A stretch of DNA of 64,000 nucleotides, from positions 23,646,868-23,710,867 of the forward strand of contig NC_133101.1 in NCBI RefSeq assembly GCF_022965805.1. Direction: 5' to 3'. The notes beneath the pieces were generated by a model. That model was not told the origin of the DNA, ran no database searches, and was given only the letters and a program-made list of their open reading frames with translations. This DNA comes from Primulina eburnea (Eukaryota; Streptophyta; Magnoliopsida; Lamiales; Gesneriaceae). Every line of letters starts with the position of its first letter. Position 1 is the first letter of the stretch. The position numbers and the translations under genes are program-made. Shown here one piece after another: positions 47,355 to 58,939 of the stretch.

Positions 47355-49391
47355 TGTAATGTCCGAGATTTAATCATTATAATCAGACGTTGATTATGGA
47401 CATGATTGAGGTTATAAGAACTTAAATGACAAGGTCCGGGCGTCGTTGCATGGTTAGCCAAGAATTTGGACAGAACCTTCGACGCTCGAGCGGTAGAAAA
47501 GGACCACCCGGGCGCCAATGCATCGCAATTTGATTTTTCGAACAGAACATGTGGCGCCCGAGCGGTAGAAACATACCGCTCGAGCGCCAGGGAATCGAAA
47601 GTTAAGTTATCGGGCAGAGGGTTCGGCGCCCGGGCGGTAATTCTTGACCGCCCGAGCGCCACCTGGAAATCATGAAGTGCGCCACTTGCTTTTATGCATG
47701 TCGCGTATGTATATATATATATACACACATGCAAATCCTTAAGAATATTCAGTAGGAAATCGAGAAGTGGGAAAAGGTTTTGTTCTTGAGTTTTGGAAAT
47801 TAAATACCAGAAATCCGTCCGTCAGATTTTGAATCTGATTTCGGTACTGTGTTCCTATCAACGCAGGCTACAACTGGACGTAAGTTTTGTTACGTTTAGA
47901 CATGATTTGAAATTATGATATTTTCAGAATTGAATACGAATCAGATATGATGTTTCTGCTACCGTAGACATTATATAATTGAAGTCAGATTAAAGAACAG
48001 GTTGTTTCTGTAATTGTTATGATTTTCGAAAGATATTGACTGAGATGTTATATCAGAATTGTGTTGGTATTCAGAGTATGAATTATATTGACACAGATTA
48101 TACGTTCTAGTATTATATTGGTGATGTTCAGATTGACGGGGTTATTCAGATTGTATTGTTATGCCGTCGAAACATCAATTGATTTAGATCGATCAGATTC
48201 AGATATGATCTCGATTATATTGTGATAGCGATGACATGAATTGAATTGTATCTTGTTCAGATATTGATCAGATTATGTACTGAGTTGAGTATTTATCAGA
48301 ACAGATTGTGAATTGAATGATTCACTGATACTATGTATTCGATATTGTCTTTTCAGATTGATATGGACAGAGTTGAATACAGGTCATCGTCTTCGTCAGA
48401 CAGGGACGACAAAGGTATAATTCATGTGATATACGGGAAGACATAACTCAAATAAGATCCTATTTGAGTTTCCCAATAAAATCACATACTAGATTATTGT
48501 TATATTCTGATATGAATATGCTTTGTCTATATGCTGATATGTTAATGCTTTGTTTATAGATTTATATGCATTGCATTTAAGATAGGAAAGTTTGACAGAT
48601 CAGTCAGACTTCTAGACGTTCGGTGTATCGTTACATAGGAGCAGACACCGTCCTATTGTAGATTATTCGATACAGATCAGACCGAAGTCTAGGAATAAGA
48701 CGTACCGTCACCCCGATTGGAGCGTAGGTGACAGATCGTCTTATTCACACCGGGATCCCTAGAGTTATAGTGGAGTCAAGTCTAGACATAATTTGACTAG
48801 AACTGCATGTGTTTATAGAGGTGGTTTCATAGACTATGAAACTCATATTTATTGCTTTCAGTATGATAGCATGTTTATATGATTTGATTTGAATTGCATG
48901 TTTATCTGAATTGAGTTGCATGCTTATTTTGAGTAGATTCCATAGATTATGAAATCTATTACTTTTGAATATGTTCATGATAGCATGTTTTATGATTTAG
49001 ATTAAGTATATACATGCTTACCATGTTTTATACTGGGATTTATTCTCACCGAAGTTATCCGGCTGTTGTCTTGTTTTGTATGTGTGCATGACAACAGGTG
49101 GGATGGATCAGGGTCAAGATGAGAAAGAGGCTGGACTAAATAGCGTGGTGATTCCGGACTTACTGTAGATTGGGTTTATTACTTGAACTTAGTAACCGAA
49201 CCTTAGACTTAGATTGTACAATATTGTACTTTTATACTGAAATGTATTTTATACTGAGTTGTATATTATTTAGATTCCATTACCTTCCGCATTTACATTT
49301 TAAAAAGAAAAATTTTTATACCCTGTTTATCAGAACTGATAATTAAATCCCAACGACGATTAAGAAGATGATTAGCGTCCGGGTCCCCACA
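47355..49391 (+). repeat. LTR3 of tandem gypsy
   Basis: 2037 bp, TGTAATGTCCGAG...GGTCCCCACA, followed by the duplication ATGAT. The hairpins are at 47481-47516, 47553-47588 and 47625-47660. The first has lost part of its pairing (GACGCTC and ACCACCCGGG). Confidence 0.95.
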
Positions 49392-49396
49392 ATGAT

Positions 49397-50485
49397 CGAG
49401 AGCCTTGACCAATGTGTTAGGTGTATGTTAGGATATTTTACTGTTTTTATTCAATTTTATAATATTTGATATTATTAAAGTGGGCCTGGTTTATGGCTCG
49501 TTCCCACCCCCATGAGATGTATCCCTTATGTGCCATGGCTATTCAAATGTAATAATTAGAAATAGTGGGAGATCAACACTGGAAGATGGTGGGCCCGATG
49601 ATCAAGATGAAGACATGTAAAATATTGGAAGCTTTTGTAATAAGTTGCATTTGCATCCCTGCATTCACCTAGGTTTGGACCTGGATCCATGTTTGGCTCA
49701 CATGGATCTAATAGTGTTGGCGATCGATCATCCTTATTTATTGTTGAATGTCATATTATGATATATGCGATATATAGTAGTATGCACGTATGTATATTAT
49801 TAAATAATATAGTTGCATGAATCCGGCAAACATACAAACTCGTGGCACACGATTTTTGAATTAAAATGATGAGACAATTTTAAAATTAAAATCCCTCATT
49901 TTGAATAAGATTCAAAATTTATATCAAATCAAAAAAGTAAAAATTAAAAGAGTTTAATTTTTCCTTGCCTTCCATCAACCGTGGTTGCATGTTGATCGCT
50001 ACCCGCGGACAGTGTCTGGCTCATATTATTGGGGAGGCCTGTACGCCGGAAAGCTGTGACTTCCACCGGACATATGATGTGAATTGAGTGGAACTCCCAT
50101 GACTTCGGCTCATATTATTGGGGGAACTCATGGCGACCGTCTACTACAATTCAATATTGATGAGTTGGTTTGACACGTGAAAATAAACGACGTCATATTA
50201 TTGGGTCCTTATTAAACGTGAGGCAAAACACGTGGAGGTTGCATAGGGATGCAATTGGACTCTACCTTTTAGAAATTATAATTGGCTGATATTATTCGGG
50301 ATTATAATTGGCTAATTGGACTCTACGTGCCTACTAAGGAAATACGATTTCCCTTTTTCATCAGAGGGTGGTGAAAATGTCAAAATAGTGGGAGGGTAAT
50401 TTATAAAATGAAATCCATATTTTATATTTTAGAATTATTTTAAAATTATCAGTAACCTTTATCTGTTTTCATTTTCAGTATATTT
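49397..50485 (+). other. Copia leader, second part
   Basis: Untranslated leader of the copia element resuming after the tandem gypsy. CATATTATTGGG is repeated near 50024 and 50110, with a third partial copy near 50193, and the first two are preceded by GGCT. No reading frame of interest is present. Confidence 0.65.
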
Positions 50486-51309
50486 TTGATGTCTACTCGT
50501 AACCCGCTTTCAATCATTCTCGATCAAAACAAATTGACTGGCCCTAACTATCATGACTCGTTTCGAAACTTAAAGATTGTTCTGAACTCTGAAAATATTG
50601 CGTATGTGCTTGATAAGAAGCCACCTAAGGAGGCGGCTCCTAATATCAGTAGGACTGAATTAGCTAAGCTTGAGATACATTGGGATCATGATCTCCAAGC
50701 TAAGAGCTACATGTTGGCTTCTATGTCGAATGAACTTCAGAGGAGGTTCGAGGAGGCGGTGAATGCTGCTGACATTCACCTTCATCTAAAAGAATTGTAT
50801 GTTGTACAAACTCGTTCAGAAAGACATGTGACTGTTAAAGAACTCATGACTACACGCTTGCGAGAGGGGACTTCGGTCCATGAGCATGGTGTGAGGATGA
50901 TTGGGCTCATTGAGAAGTTGGTGGGACTCGATTTGGTTATACCTACTGAGCTCTCGACTGATATTCTCTTGCTGTCTTTGCATGCCTCGTTCGATGGATT
51001 TGTGGTTAATTTTAATATGAACAAGCTTGAGGCCACCCTTGAAGAGTTGGTCAATATGCTTACTAATTATGAGGCCACAGTTAAAAAAGAAAAGCATGTT
51101 CTTCTAGTGGGTTCTTCGTATGGTACGAAAAAAGGAGCCCCAAATAAAGGCAAGAAGCGTTCTGTCCCTCCAAAGAAGAACAAGCCCAACAAAAAGCCAT
51201 ACAAGAAAGCAAATCCGGGGCCCACAAAGCCTGACAAGTCAGAGCATGTCTGTTTCCACTGCAAAAAGCCTGGACATTAGAGGCGTAATTGCGAGGAGTA
51301 TCTAGCCCA
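50486..51309 (+). pseudogene. Gag of copia element
   Basis: Starts MMSTRNPLSIILDQNKLTG and carries the copia gag region (GPNYHDSFRNLKIVL, MLASMSNELQRRFE, VKELMTTRLREGTSVHEHG, EELVNMLTNYEA). A Lys/Pro-rich linker leads to a zinc knuckle CFHCKKPGH. The next residue, expected to be Trp, is TAG (51278-51280), and RRNC follows in frame. The frame to protease then changes near 51325. Gag builds the particle and binds RNA. Confidence 0.9.
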
Positions 51310-51329
51310 GAAGCGTTCTGGCCAATGGT

Positions 51330-52387
51330 ATGTTTTATATTGAAGTTAATGTTTCTATTAATTCCTCTTCTTGGGTATTGGATACCGGATGTGGTTCTCA
51401 TCTATGCAATGATTTGCAGGTGATGGGAAGAAGCAGGAGGCTTAGAGATGGTGAGACCTTTATAAGACTAGGAAATGGAGCAAGAGTTGCTGCCACTGCC
51501 ATTGGAGACGTTACTTTAATTTTGGAAAATAATTTTAAGTTGTTTTTTAGAGACGTTTTATTTGTTCCTGAATTGGTTAAAAACATTATTTCTATTTCTA
51601 TGCTTGATAGGGATGGTTATTCTTGTGTTTTTGCTAAAGGTGTTTGCAATTTATACAAGAATGAATGTTTGATTGGAACCGGAGAATTAACAAACGATCT
51701 CTATAACTTAAAATTGAAAGATATTCCGTTAAACAATGTCCAAGCGCATACAAAAAGAACAACAAACAAAAGAAAAATAGAAGATCCAAATCCTGCACAA
51801 CTATGGCACGATAGACTAGGTCATATTTCTCAAAGAATGATGCACAAGCTAGTGGGAGAAGGCATGTTTGACTTGTCAGACATAAATTCTCTACCAACTT
51901 GTGAGTCCTGTCTAAAAGGAAAAATGACTAAAACTCCATTCAATGGAAACGTGGAACGTGCGCATGGTCTACTAGGATTTGATCCACACGGACGTTTGTG
52001 GCCCGCTAAGTGTTAGCACAAAATTTGGGCATTCCTACTTCATTACCTTTACTGATGACCATTCGAGGTATGGGTACGTTTATTTGATGAAACACAAATC
52101 TGAAGCATTTGAAAAGTTCTAAGAATTCAGATCTGAAGTAGAAAATCAGCTAGAAAGAAGTATTAAGGCGCTTCGATCTGATCGAGGTGGAGAATACTTA
52201 AGTGCTGAATTTTTGGGTTCTCTAAAAGAGAATGAGATTCTCTCACAGTGGACTCCACCAGCAACACCACAATTGAATGGTGTTTCTGAACTGTCGAAAT
52301 CGAACCTTGATGGACATGGTTCGATCTATGATGGGATTCACTGAATTGCCTATATCGTTTTGAGGCTTTGCGCTTGAAACTGCGGCA
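51330..52387 (+). pseudogene. Protease and integrase core of copia pol
   Basis: Protease active site LDTGCGSHLC near the start. The pre-integrase motif is LWHDRLGHISQRMMHKL with CESCLKGKMTKTPF for zinc binding. The integrase core continues out of the open frame in 52017-52387 with SYFITFTDDHSRYGYVY, LRSDRGGEY (catalytic Asp present) and LNGVSE (catalytic Glu). A TAA-type frame break near 52120 and further shifts at 52285-52340 break it. Confidence 0.88.
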
Positions 52388-52996
52388 ATGTTGTTGAATA
52401 ATGTCCATACAAAAGCAGTGGATAAAACACCATATGAGATATGGATGGGAAAAACTCCCAAATATTCTTACATGAGAATATGGGGATGTCCTGCTTATGT
52501 GAAGCAGACAGTGGGAGACAAATTGGATAGTAGATCCACTTTGTGCTACTTTGTAGGATATCCAAAGAATTCTATTGGATATTATTTCTATCATCCAAAT
52601 GAAGCAAAAGTGTTTGTTTCAAGAAATGCCACCTTTTTGGAAAAGGAATTTCTATTAGATAGAAAAGACAAGATGATAGAACTTGAAGAAATTCAAGATA
52701 CTCCATCAACTATAGAAGTTGAACCCATTTCCCAAGAACCAGTAGTTGAAGTACAAGCTTCTAGAAGGTCTGATAGGGTTATTAGACCACCTGCAAGATA
52801 TACGCTTCTTCATGAACAAGGCCATGATGAGTCTTGTGTTGGATGTGATCCAATGAATTTCAAAGAAGCATTATCTGATACTAATTCAACCAAATGGCTT
52901 GAAGCCATGCAGTCAGAAATGGAATCTATGTATTCAAACCAAGTCTGGACATTAGTGGATCCACCTGAGGGAATCGTTTCCATAGGATGCAAATGA
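52388..52996 (+). pseudogene. Integrase C-terminus and linker to RT, copia pol
   Basis: Carries MLLNNVHTKAVDKTPYEIW, IWGCPAYVKQ, CYFVGYPKNSIGYYFYHP and KVFVSRNATFLEKEFL, the standard copia integrase C-terminal block. A linker (QASRRSDRVIRPPARY) and the RT lead-in DSNSTKW-like EAMQSEMESMYSNQVWTLVDPP follow. A stop ends it at IGCK (52994-52996). Confidence 0.88.
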
Positions 52997-54423
52997 ATCT
53001 ACAAAAGAAAGCTTGGGGCGGATGGGAAGGTAGTGACCTTCAAAGCAAGACTGGTTGCAAAAGGTTATACTCAAAGGCAAGGAGTTGACTATGAGGAAAC
53101 TTTTTCACCAGTTGCTATGTTTAAGTCCATTAGAATACTACTAGCCATAGCAGCATGGTATGACTATGAGATATGACAAATGGATGTAAAGACTGCTTTC
53201 CTCAATGGAGACATCAAAGAAGAAATTTATACGTCTAACCCGAGGGATACACATCAGTAGGAAGTGAGCATAAGGTATGCAAACTTCAGAGATCAATATA
53301 TGGTCTCAAGCAGGCATCAAGGAGTTGGAACCTCAGATTTGATAGCACTATCAAAGAGTTTGGTTTTGCTAAGAATCCTGAGGAACCATGTGTATACAAG
53401 AAAGTTAGTGGGAGTGCAGTGACATTCCTAGTACTTTATGTTGATGATATCCTGCTCATTGGGAATGATGTAGGATTACTGCAATCAACTAAAGTATGGT
53501 TGGCCAGTAAATTCTCCATGAAAGATATGGGTGAAGCATCTTATATATTGGGAATACAGATCTATAGAGATAGATCGAAAAGGATGCTGGGACTCACCCA
53601 AGCCACATATATCGATACCATTATAAACGATTCTCTATGGAAGAGTCCAAGAGAGGATACTTACCAATGTGTCATGGTATTACTCTATCTAAAGCGATGT
53701 GTCCCAAAAACTGATGAAGAGATAGAGATGATGACACGTATTCCATATGCGTCAGCTATTGGTAGTATTATGTGTGGTATGATATCGACTCGTCCTGATG
53801 TTTCTTACGCTTTGAGTGTTACAAGCGGATATCAGGCGAACCCTGGTCCAATGCATTGGAAGGCCGTGAAAGACATTCTTAAGTACTTAAGAAGGACTAA
53901 GAATTTGTTCATGGTCTATGGGGGTGGAGAATTAAAATTGGAAGGCTATACTGATTCTAGCTTCCAATATGATGTAGATGATTCGAAATCGACCTCTGGT
54001 TTTGTATTCATGCTTAATGGTGCGGCTGTCTCTTGGAAAAGTTCCAAGCAAGACACCGTTGCGGTTTCCACCACTGAAGCTGAGTACATTGCTGCATCTG
54101 CTGTCGCAAAAGAGGCAGTTTGGATGAGGAATTTTGTCCAAGAGTTGGGCGTTATTCCTAATGGAGTTGATCCAGTCCCGGTGTACTGCGACAACACTGG
54201 TGTCGTTGCGCAAGCAAAGGAACCAAGGTCTCATCAGCGATCCAAACATGTACTGAGGAAATTCCACATCATCCGGGAGATTGTGGGGAGGGGAGACATA
54301 TCAGTCGAAAGAGTCCCCTCTGCAGATAACGTTGCCGATCCACTTACGAAGCCCTTGCCAGGACCATTGTTTGAGAAGCATCGTGAAGCAATGGGATTAA
54401 AGTTTATGGGTAGTTGGCTCTAG
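52994..54423 (+). pseudogene. Reverse transcriptase and RNase H, copia pol
   Basis: The part 52997-53418 reads [35 protein letters not shown] and QMDVKTAFLNGDIKEEIY across one stop and a frameshift near 53235. The open part 53419-54423 holds the catalytic LYVDDILLIGND, the connection, and RNase H (GYTDSSFQ, STSGFVFMLNGAAVSWKS, STTEAEYIAAS, VPVYCDNTG, KHVLRKFHIIREIV), ending NVADPLTKPLPG and a stop at 54421-54423. The C-terminal half is thus intact, while the N-terminal RT is broken. Confidence 0.92.
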
Positions 54424-54437
54424 GGCAAGTGGGAGAT
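54424..54437 (+). promoter_or_regulatory. Polypurine tract of copia element
   Basis: GGCAAGTGGGAGAT between the pol stop and the 3' LTR. The match to the start of the 3' LTR (TGTTAGAGTAGATG) follows at once. Confidence 0.78.
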
Positions 54438-56432
54438 TGTTAGAGTAGATGCCCTACAAGTCAACTGTTGACTAGGGATTTTATTGACTCAAGTGTAATA
54501 AACAATCTTTATTTTAATATAATTCATTATTTCATGGTTTGTTATTTCTTTATCTGTATACTCATGTTATCAAACATAGATGAAGACCTTGATTATACTT
54601 TAATACAAATGAATCGTAATTCGATGTTGAAACTCATTTGTAAACAATGTATGATCTAAATTCGTTCCTAGTCGAGTCAGCCTGCCTAAAAAATGGATAA
54701 AGGTCGCTAGAGTTCGAGACTAGCATTTGTGATGTTGTGTACTGCGTTTCTTGGTAAGGCATAGAGATGTCCAAACATGCAGATGGGTAGTCATATGATG
54801 ATTATACCGAACAACCCTCCATCGGACTTTCCAAGTGGTTATCATTCATCGAGAGGATAAGCCGTGGTTATGATTGTACACCATTAGTCCTTAAGACCCG
54901 GGACAACACTGAGGCTCTATATGCTAGGGTTGTGCTTTGACTCGTTTACCGGCTCCAGGAGAGTCATCAGGTGGCGAGGTTGGGTACAGTTGCGACACAT
55001 ATAGGAGCCAGTGCATTGTAGTCGGGGATTCACCGCTCACCTGCGGGTGTGGATATCCTATGTGATCTAATGAAATAATAATGCATGGAATCTCTGGCCA
55101 GAGTATGAGATGTACGTTGGAGAAGGAGTTCTCCAATAGTACACGCGATGCCGCTATTATAGTTATCACATAGTTATCGAATTAATATGCAACCCTCGAT
55201 GAACCAATGGTTGCAGATTCGATCGGGATATATGAGATGAAGGGACCGTACTGTACGTTAATCTAATCGACTGGTTCTTGCAGGCACTATCAGTGATACC
55301 TAGGGGATCATGGGGCGATGCTACTAGACGCTCTTACAATGATCCGATGGGTGCTATCAGAAATGAGTTCTGACATTCTTGATCAAGGTGTTGATGAAAA
55401 GAATGGGGCTAACTAGGGTAAGCCCGAATAAAGGATTATGTCCTGAATCACAAAGAGTTGTGAACCACGTCTAGCTGTATCCCTGAACCATTGAGGGTCA
55501 CACAAGTACTGGATTGTTTGTTCCCGTTGAGAGAATAAATTCAAAAGCTGAATTTATATTATATAGTAACTTCAAGGAGTTGAATTTATGATAATTAAAT
55601 TTTGAGAAAATAAATTCAAGTACTTGAATTTATAAAATTTGAGAATTTAATTTATTAAACTCAACTGTTGGGTTTATTAAATATTAAATTTGTAGGTGAT
55701 AAAAATTCAAGGAGTTGAATTTATAATTTAAATAATAAATTCAAATGTTGAATTTATAATGTATTTAATTTATTAAGCTCAAAAGTTGAGTTGATTAATT
55801 AATAAATTAAATATGGTGGATAATATGTTTAATGGGCTTGTAGGGGTACAAATCCAACATATTAAATAATTAAAGTTTTAATTGACTTTGATTAAATTAA
55901 TTAAACTAGTTGGACTAGCCCAATTAATTAAATCAAGCCCATTAATGTTAATTATGTAATTAGGGTTTAATTTAATTATAAATACACATATAAAGACAAA
56001 ATCCTAGCCCCACTACCTCATATGATTCGAGACACCCACTTCCAAATAAAAGGAATATTTCGGCCACCTCTTGATTCAATTTTTAGGGTTTGAGCCGTCT
56101 CTCAAAATAATTCTCTCATACGATAAATATCTTCCAATATTTCTAGTGCGATTTGGAAGAGGATCATTCTATTCAGTCGTGGACCTGATTAGAAGGAAGG
56201 AAAGGAATTTCTTGAAGAAAGATCGTAGGGATTCATCAAGAGCCAGATCTGTATACCGGATCGGTTGGTGTCCAGTAATTTATTCACCAAAGGTATATCT
56301 TTCTCTAAACATCCTATGTATATTTTGTTAAATCAAACGAGCGCATAAAGCAAAATTATTTTGTTTTTCAAAATAAAATAAAATTTTTAAATCTTCCGCT
56401 GTGTTTGGGCGCGTAGAAAACCAGATCCAACA
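54438..56432 (+). repeat. 3' LTR of copia element
   Basis: 1995 bp, TGTTAGAGTAGATGCC...GATCCAACA, followed by CCCAG. It has no nested insertion, so it shows the original sequence for the interrupted 5' LTR. TATA-like box at 55977-55986. Confidence 0.94.
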
Positions 56433-56437
56433 CCCAG

Positions 56438-57740
56438 CCCCTGTCCCGACCCATACCCATCACCCTAGGACCCTGGTGGACCACTAGCTCGCCCCCAGAC
56501 CGAGCCATAGCATCTGAAACTCTCGGCCACCCTGAACGTTACGCGTGAAGAGTCCCTTCTCGTAAGGGCTCTTCCTCACCCTCCTCCTTCGACCCTAGCC
56601 ACCCTAGGACCCAACCCAGCCCTAGACCTAGACCACCCTTGACCTAGCCCTGATCGAGCCCCTTGACCCCATGCACAAGGACCGAACCACTTGACCCACA
56701 CATGCACATAAACCTTCAACTCTCGGCCCCCTTTTTTCTTCATTTCTCTCGGCTGTTCCAGCTTGATCCTAATCATGTTGCAACGTTTTGCGTGTGTTTC
56801 TAGGACCCTAAACTTGTGTAAAACCATCCCATAACAAATCCTAATCATGGCAGCCCCTTATGCAATATAAAAACATGATTTTGGGGAGCAAAAACACAAG
56901 TTTAAGACACCTATGCATGTAGTTACAAAATTCCATCTTGTGTGCCATGATTTTCATGCAAAACAATTTTAAATAATTACTATGGTGTGAAAGATGATAA
57001 AAGAAGGAAATATGGCGTGCCTTTACGTTTTAAAAGCACGAAAAACCGTTGATGATTGCGAATAACGGAGCAAGAACCGTGGCTTGATTTTTCCTTAAGC
57101 TTCCTTGATTTTTTTCTCTTTTTCAAATTGATGAAGGTGTGTGCCGTGTGAATCAATGGTGGTGGGTGAGAGTTTTAATTGTAAAGGGGTGTGTGGCCGT
57201 GTGTTTTTGTGTGGTGAATTGTGAGGTTTTGCACTTTATAAATTAATTAACACACTAACAAAAGCCTTGGTTTATTAACAAGTTAATTAAGCCCAATAAG
57301 CCCATTAGTGTTTAATTAAAATATAAAAATTAATTTTGTTTAAATAAGTTTGTGGATTTATTATCCGGGTTGCCAAAATGTTCGTATTTTTGTTAAAAAT
57401 CCAACACCGATAAAATTTATGTCCCGGCGTATAAAATCACCTCAAACCCCTTATTTTCTAAAATAGGAAAAAGCATCACCCTTAATTTAAATAATTAAAA
57501 ACAAATAACCAATAAAAACATTTTCCGTTTCTCAGCCCTCGGTCTCCGTTCCTCGATCGCAACTCGAATAACCTTTAAAAATATATTTTAATGCAATCAT
57601 GTAGAAAAATATATTTTAAATATGCAAATATGCACAACATAATTAATTAATGCCATTAAAAAAATTTAACTAAAATACAAAAAATTTAGGAATTGCATGC
57701 ATGTGGTTCGCGTGGACCCTTAAATTTTCGGGGCATTACA
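56438..57740 (-). repeat. Right part of gypsy solo LTR
   Basis: Continuation of 29288-31396 after the copia insertion. It ends (plus strand) GGGGCATTACA. No ORF of interest is present; the small open frames are chance. Confidence 0.88.
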
Positions 57741-57745
57741 AGTTC

Positions 57746-58576
57746 TCTCGTGTCTATATAAATAAGATATCAGTGAAGACTCAAACGATACAGAACACAA
57801 CACAAAAATACACACGACGAGAAGAAAGAGTGAGTGAAAAAGAATTACAGAGAAGGGCACGCTCAGTTGCAAATCAGCTTATAGAAGCATTATAGCCCAT
57901 AGGGATTTTATTGTAATATCAGCTTAGTTTAGAAGCAATCGTCCATCAATGTGTGAGAACATTCTTTGTTCAGTTCTCACACACACACTCACTCACAAAT
58001 CTACTCAAATACCGTCTTGCACAAAGACGTTAAACTTGTGTATGTAGTCTTTGACACATAGACATTAAAGAAGTGTTGACTGGAATGTGCTGCCTTCAGT
58101 CGTAGCTAGGGGTTCAGTTTAGCCAGTAGTGTAAGTCCTAGCTGAGTGAGTTTGTACAAAGTGTTGTATAATTCTAGTGGATCCTACCCGTGGAGGTAGA
58201 AGGGGTGACGTAAGAGCAGTTGAAGTCTCCGAACATCCATAAAAATATCTTGTGTACTTAGCTGATTAACTATCGTTTTAAAACTCTTTCGATCAGTTGG
58301 AGTGTTCATGTATTTAGTTGTCACCATAACTGAAATACAAGAATGCAAAAACTAATTTGTGTTCTTTCGGTTATTCAGTTTACATGAGTTAAAATATTTT
58401 CTAATATTTCAGTTTTCTTTACGAAGGATTACTTTGAGTTTCTTCCGCTTGGTTTAAAACCAAACTCGATTTAATTCATCGGTGTTAATATTCTTAGAAC
58501 ACGAGCTATTGAAGCTCATTGGAGATTGTCGAGTGCAAAATGCCTTCGAAAGCGCTAGCACATTTCGCTCCCTTCA
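57746..58576 (+). repeat. Right part of Sirevirus-related solo LTR
   Basis: Resumes after the AGTTC duplication, has a TATATAAATA box at 57755, and ends at CCCTTCA just before CTAAG. It shares GACGTAAGAGCAG and TTCCGCTTGG-type wording with related LTRs. Confidence 0.85.
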
Positions 58577-58581
58577 CTAAG

Positions 58582-58934
58582 AGTTTCATCTTTGGCAGTA
58601 GTAAGTCCAAACTGAAGTGGGTTTGTACAACTTTTGTATCGATTAAAGTCTTTTAGTGCATATCTTATCCTTGTGATAGAAGGGGTGACGTAGGAGTAAT
58701 TAAAATCTCCGAACATCCATAAATTTTTGTTTTTTTTTACTTCAGTTCATATTTTATCTTTCAGTCAGTTTATTTCCATCACTGTTATCAGCTAAACTGA
58801 TTGTTATTGACCGACAAGATTCCTAATTTCAGTTTGTCACAGAACTGACACTTCATTCGAAAAGATTTTAAAACAGTAAGTATTTATTCAACCCCCCTTC
58901 TAAACACTTCCCAACCAATGAACCGATCCTAACA
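58582..58934 (+). repeat. 3' LTR of Sirevirus-like element, second part
   Basis: Matches 17943-18295 of the 5' LTR (GAGTTTCATCTTTGGCAG ... CGATCCTAACA) and is followed by the duplication AAAAC at 58935-58939. Confidence 0.92.
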
Positions 58935-58939
58935 AAAAC

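Larger units (their letters stand above)
35534..49391 (+). mobile_element. Tandem Ty3/gypsy: three LTRs and two internal regions
   Basis: LTR1 35534-37597, internal 37598-41458, LTR2 41459-43494, internal 43495-47354, LTR3 47355-49391. One target duplication ATGAT flanks the whole array (35529-35533 and 49392-49396), so it is one insertion or one insertion later enlarged by unequal recombination between LTRs. The internal regions are nearly identical (3861 and 3860 bp). They carry a gag pseudogene and a decayed pol and share lesions. The element is non-autonomous. Confidence 0.95.
31397..56432 (+). mobile_element. Ty1/copia retrotransposon, interrupted by tandem gypsy
   Basis: 5' LTR 31397-34770, primer site, leader (34771-50485, interrupted), gag 50486-51309, pol to 54423, polypurine tract and 3' LTR 54438-56432. 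The flanks are CCTAG (31392-31396) and CCCAG (56433-56437), a target duplication with one change. The LTR is 1995 bp; the 5' copy is longer only because of the nested fragment at 32214-33596. It inserted into the gypsy solo LTR. I do not assign a copia lineage. Confidence 0.92.
29288..57740 (-). mobile_element. Solo LTR of a Tekay-like gypsy, interrupted by a copia element
   Basis: Plus-strand ends TGAAACGTCTGCC (29288) and CATTACA (57740), with duplication AGTTC at 29283-29287 and 57741-57745. Pieces 29288-31396 and 56438-57740 total about 3.4 kb. It is similar to the LTR of the outer gypsy (for example around 29585-29790 and near the C/G-poor stretch at 30540-30900). No internal gypsy sequence is attached, so it is a solo LTR. 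No gene is found in either part. Confidence 0.9.
28663..58576 (+). mobile_element. Solo LTR of a Sirevirus-related copia, interrupted by later insertions
   Basis: Starts TGTTGGAACTTTTC at 28663 and ends GCTCCCTTCA at 58576, with duplication CTAAG on both sides. When the nested 29288-57740 insertion is taken out, about 1456 bp remain (28663-29287 and 57746-58576). No gag or pol belongs to it, so it is a solo LTR left by recombination. The right part (57741-58576) has a TATA-like TATATAAATA at 57755 and a section (GGGGTGACGTAAGAGCAG, TCTCCGAACATCCATAAA) close to the Sirevirus-like LTR and to the fragment at 32214-33596. Confidence 0.88.
17276..58934 (+). mobile_element. Sirevirus-like Ty1/copia element with env-position ORF (3' LTR split by nested insertions)
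   Basis: 5' LTR 17276-18295, primer site, gag, protease, integrase, RT, RNase H, a spacer with tandem repeats, an env-position ORF 24893-27760, then a 3' LTR split into 27982-28662 and 58582-58934. Target duplication AAAAC is present at 17271-17275 and 58935-58939. Without the nested 29.9 kb the element is about 11.7 kb. The downstream ORF and the size fit the Sirevirus branch of Ty1/copia. It sits in the 5' LTR of the outer gypsy. Multiple frameshifts make it non-autonomous. Confidence 0.92.

Noticed and set aside
47339..47734. Frames with repeated Gly-Ala-Arg-Ala-Val words in the tandem gypsy LTRs
   Set aside because: These are translations of the hairpin arms; the same LTR position in the other copies does not keep the frame.
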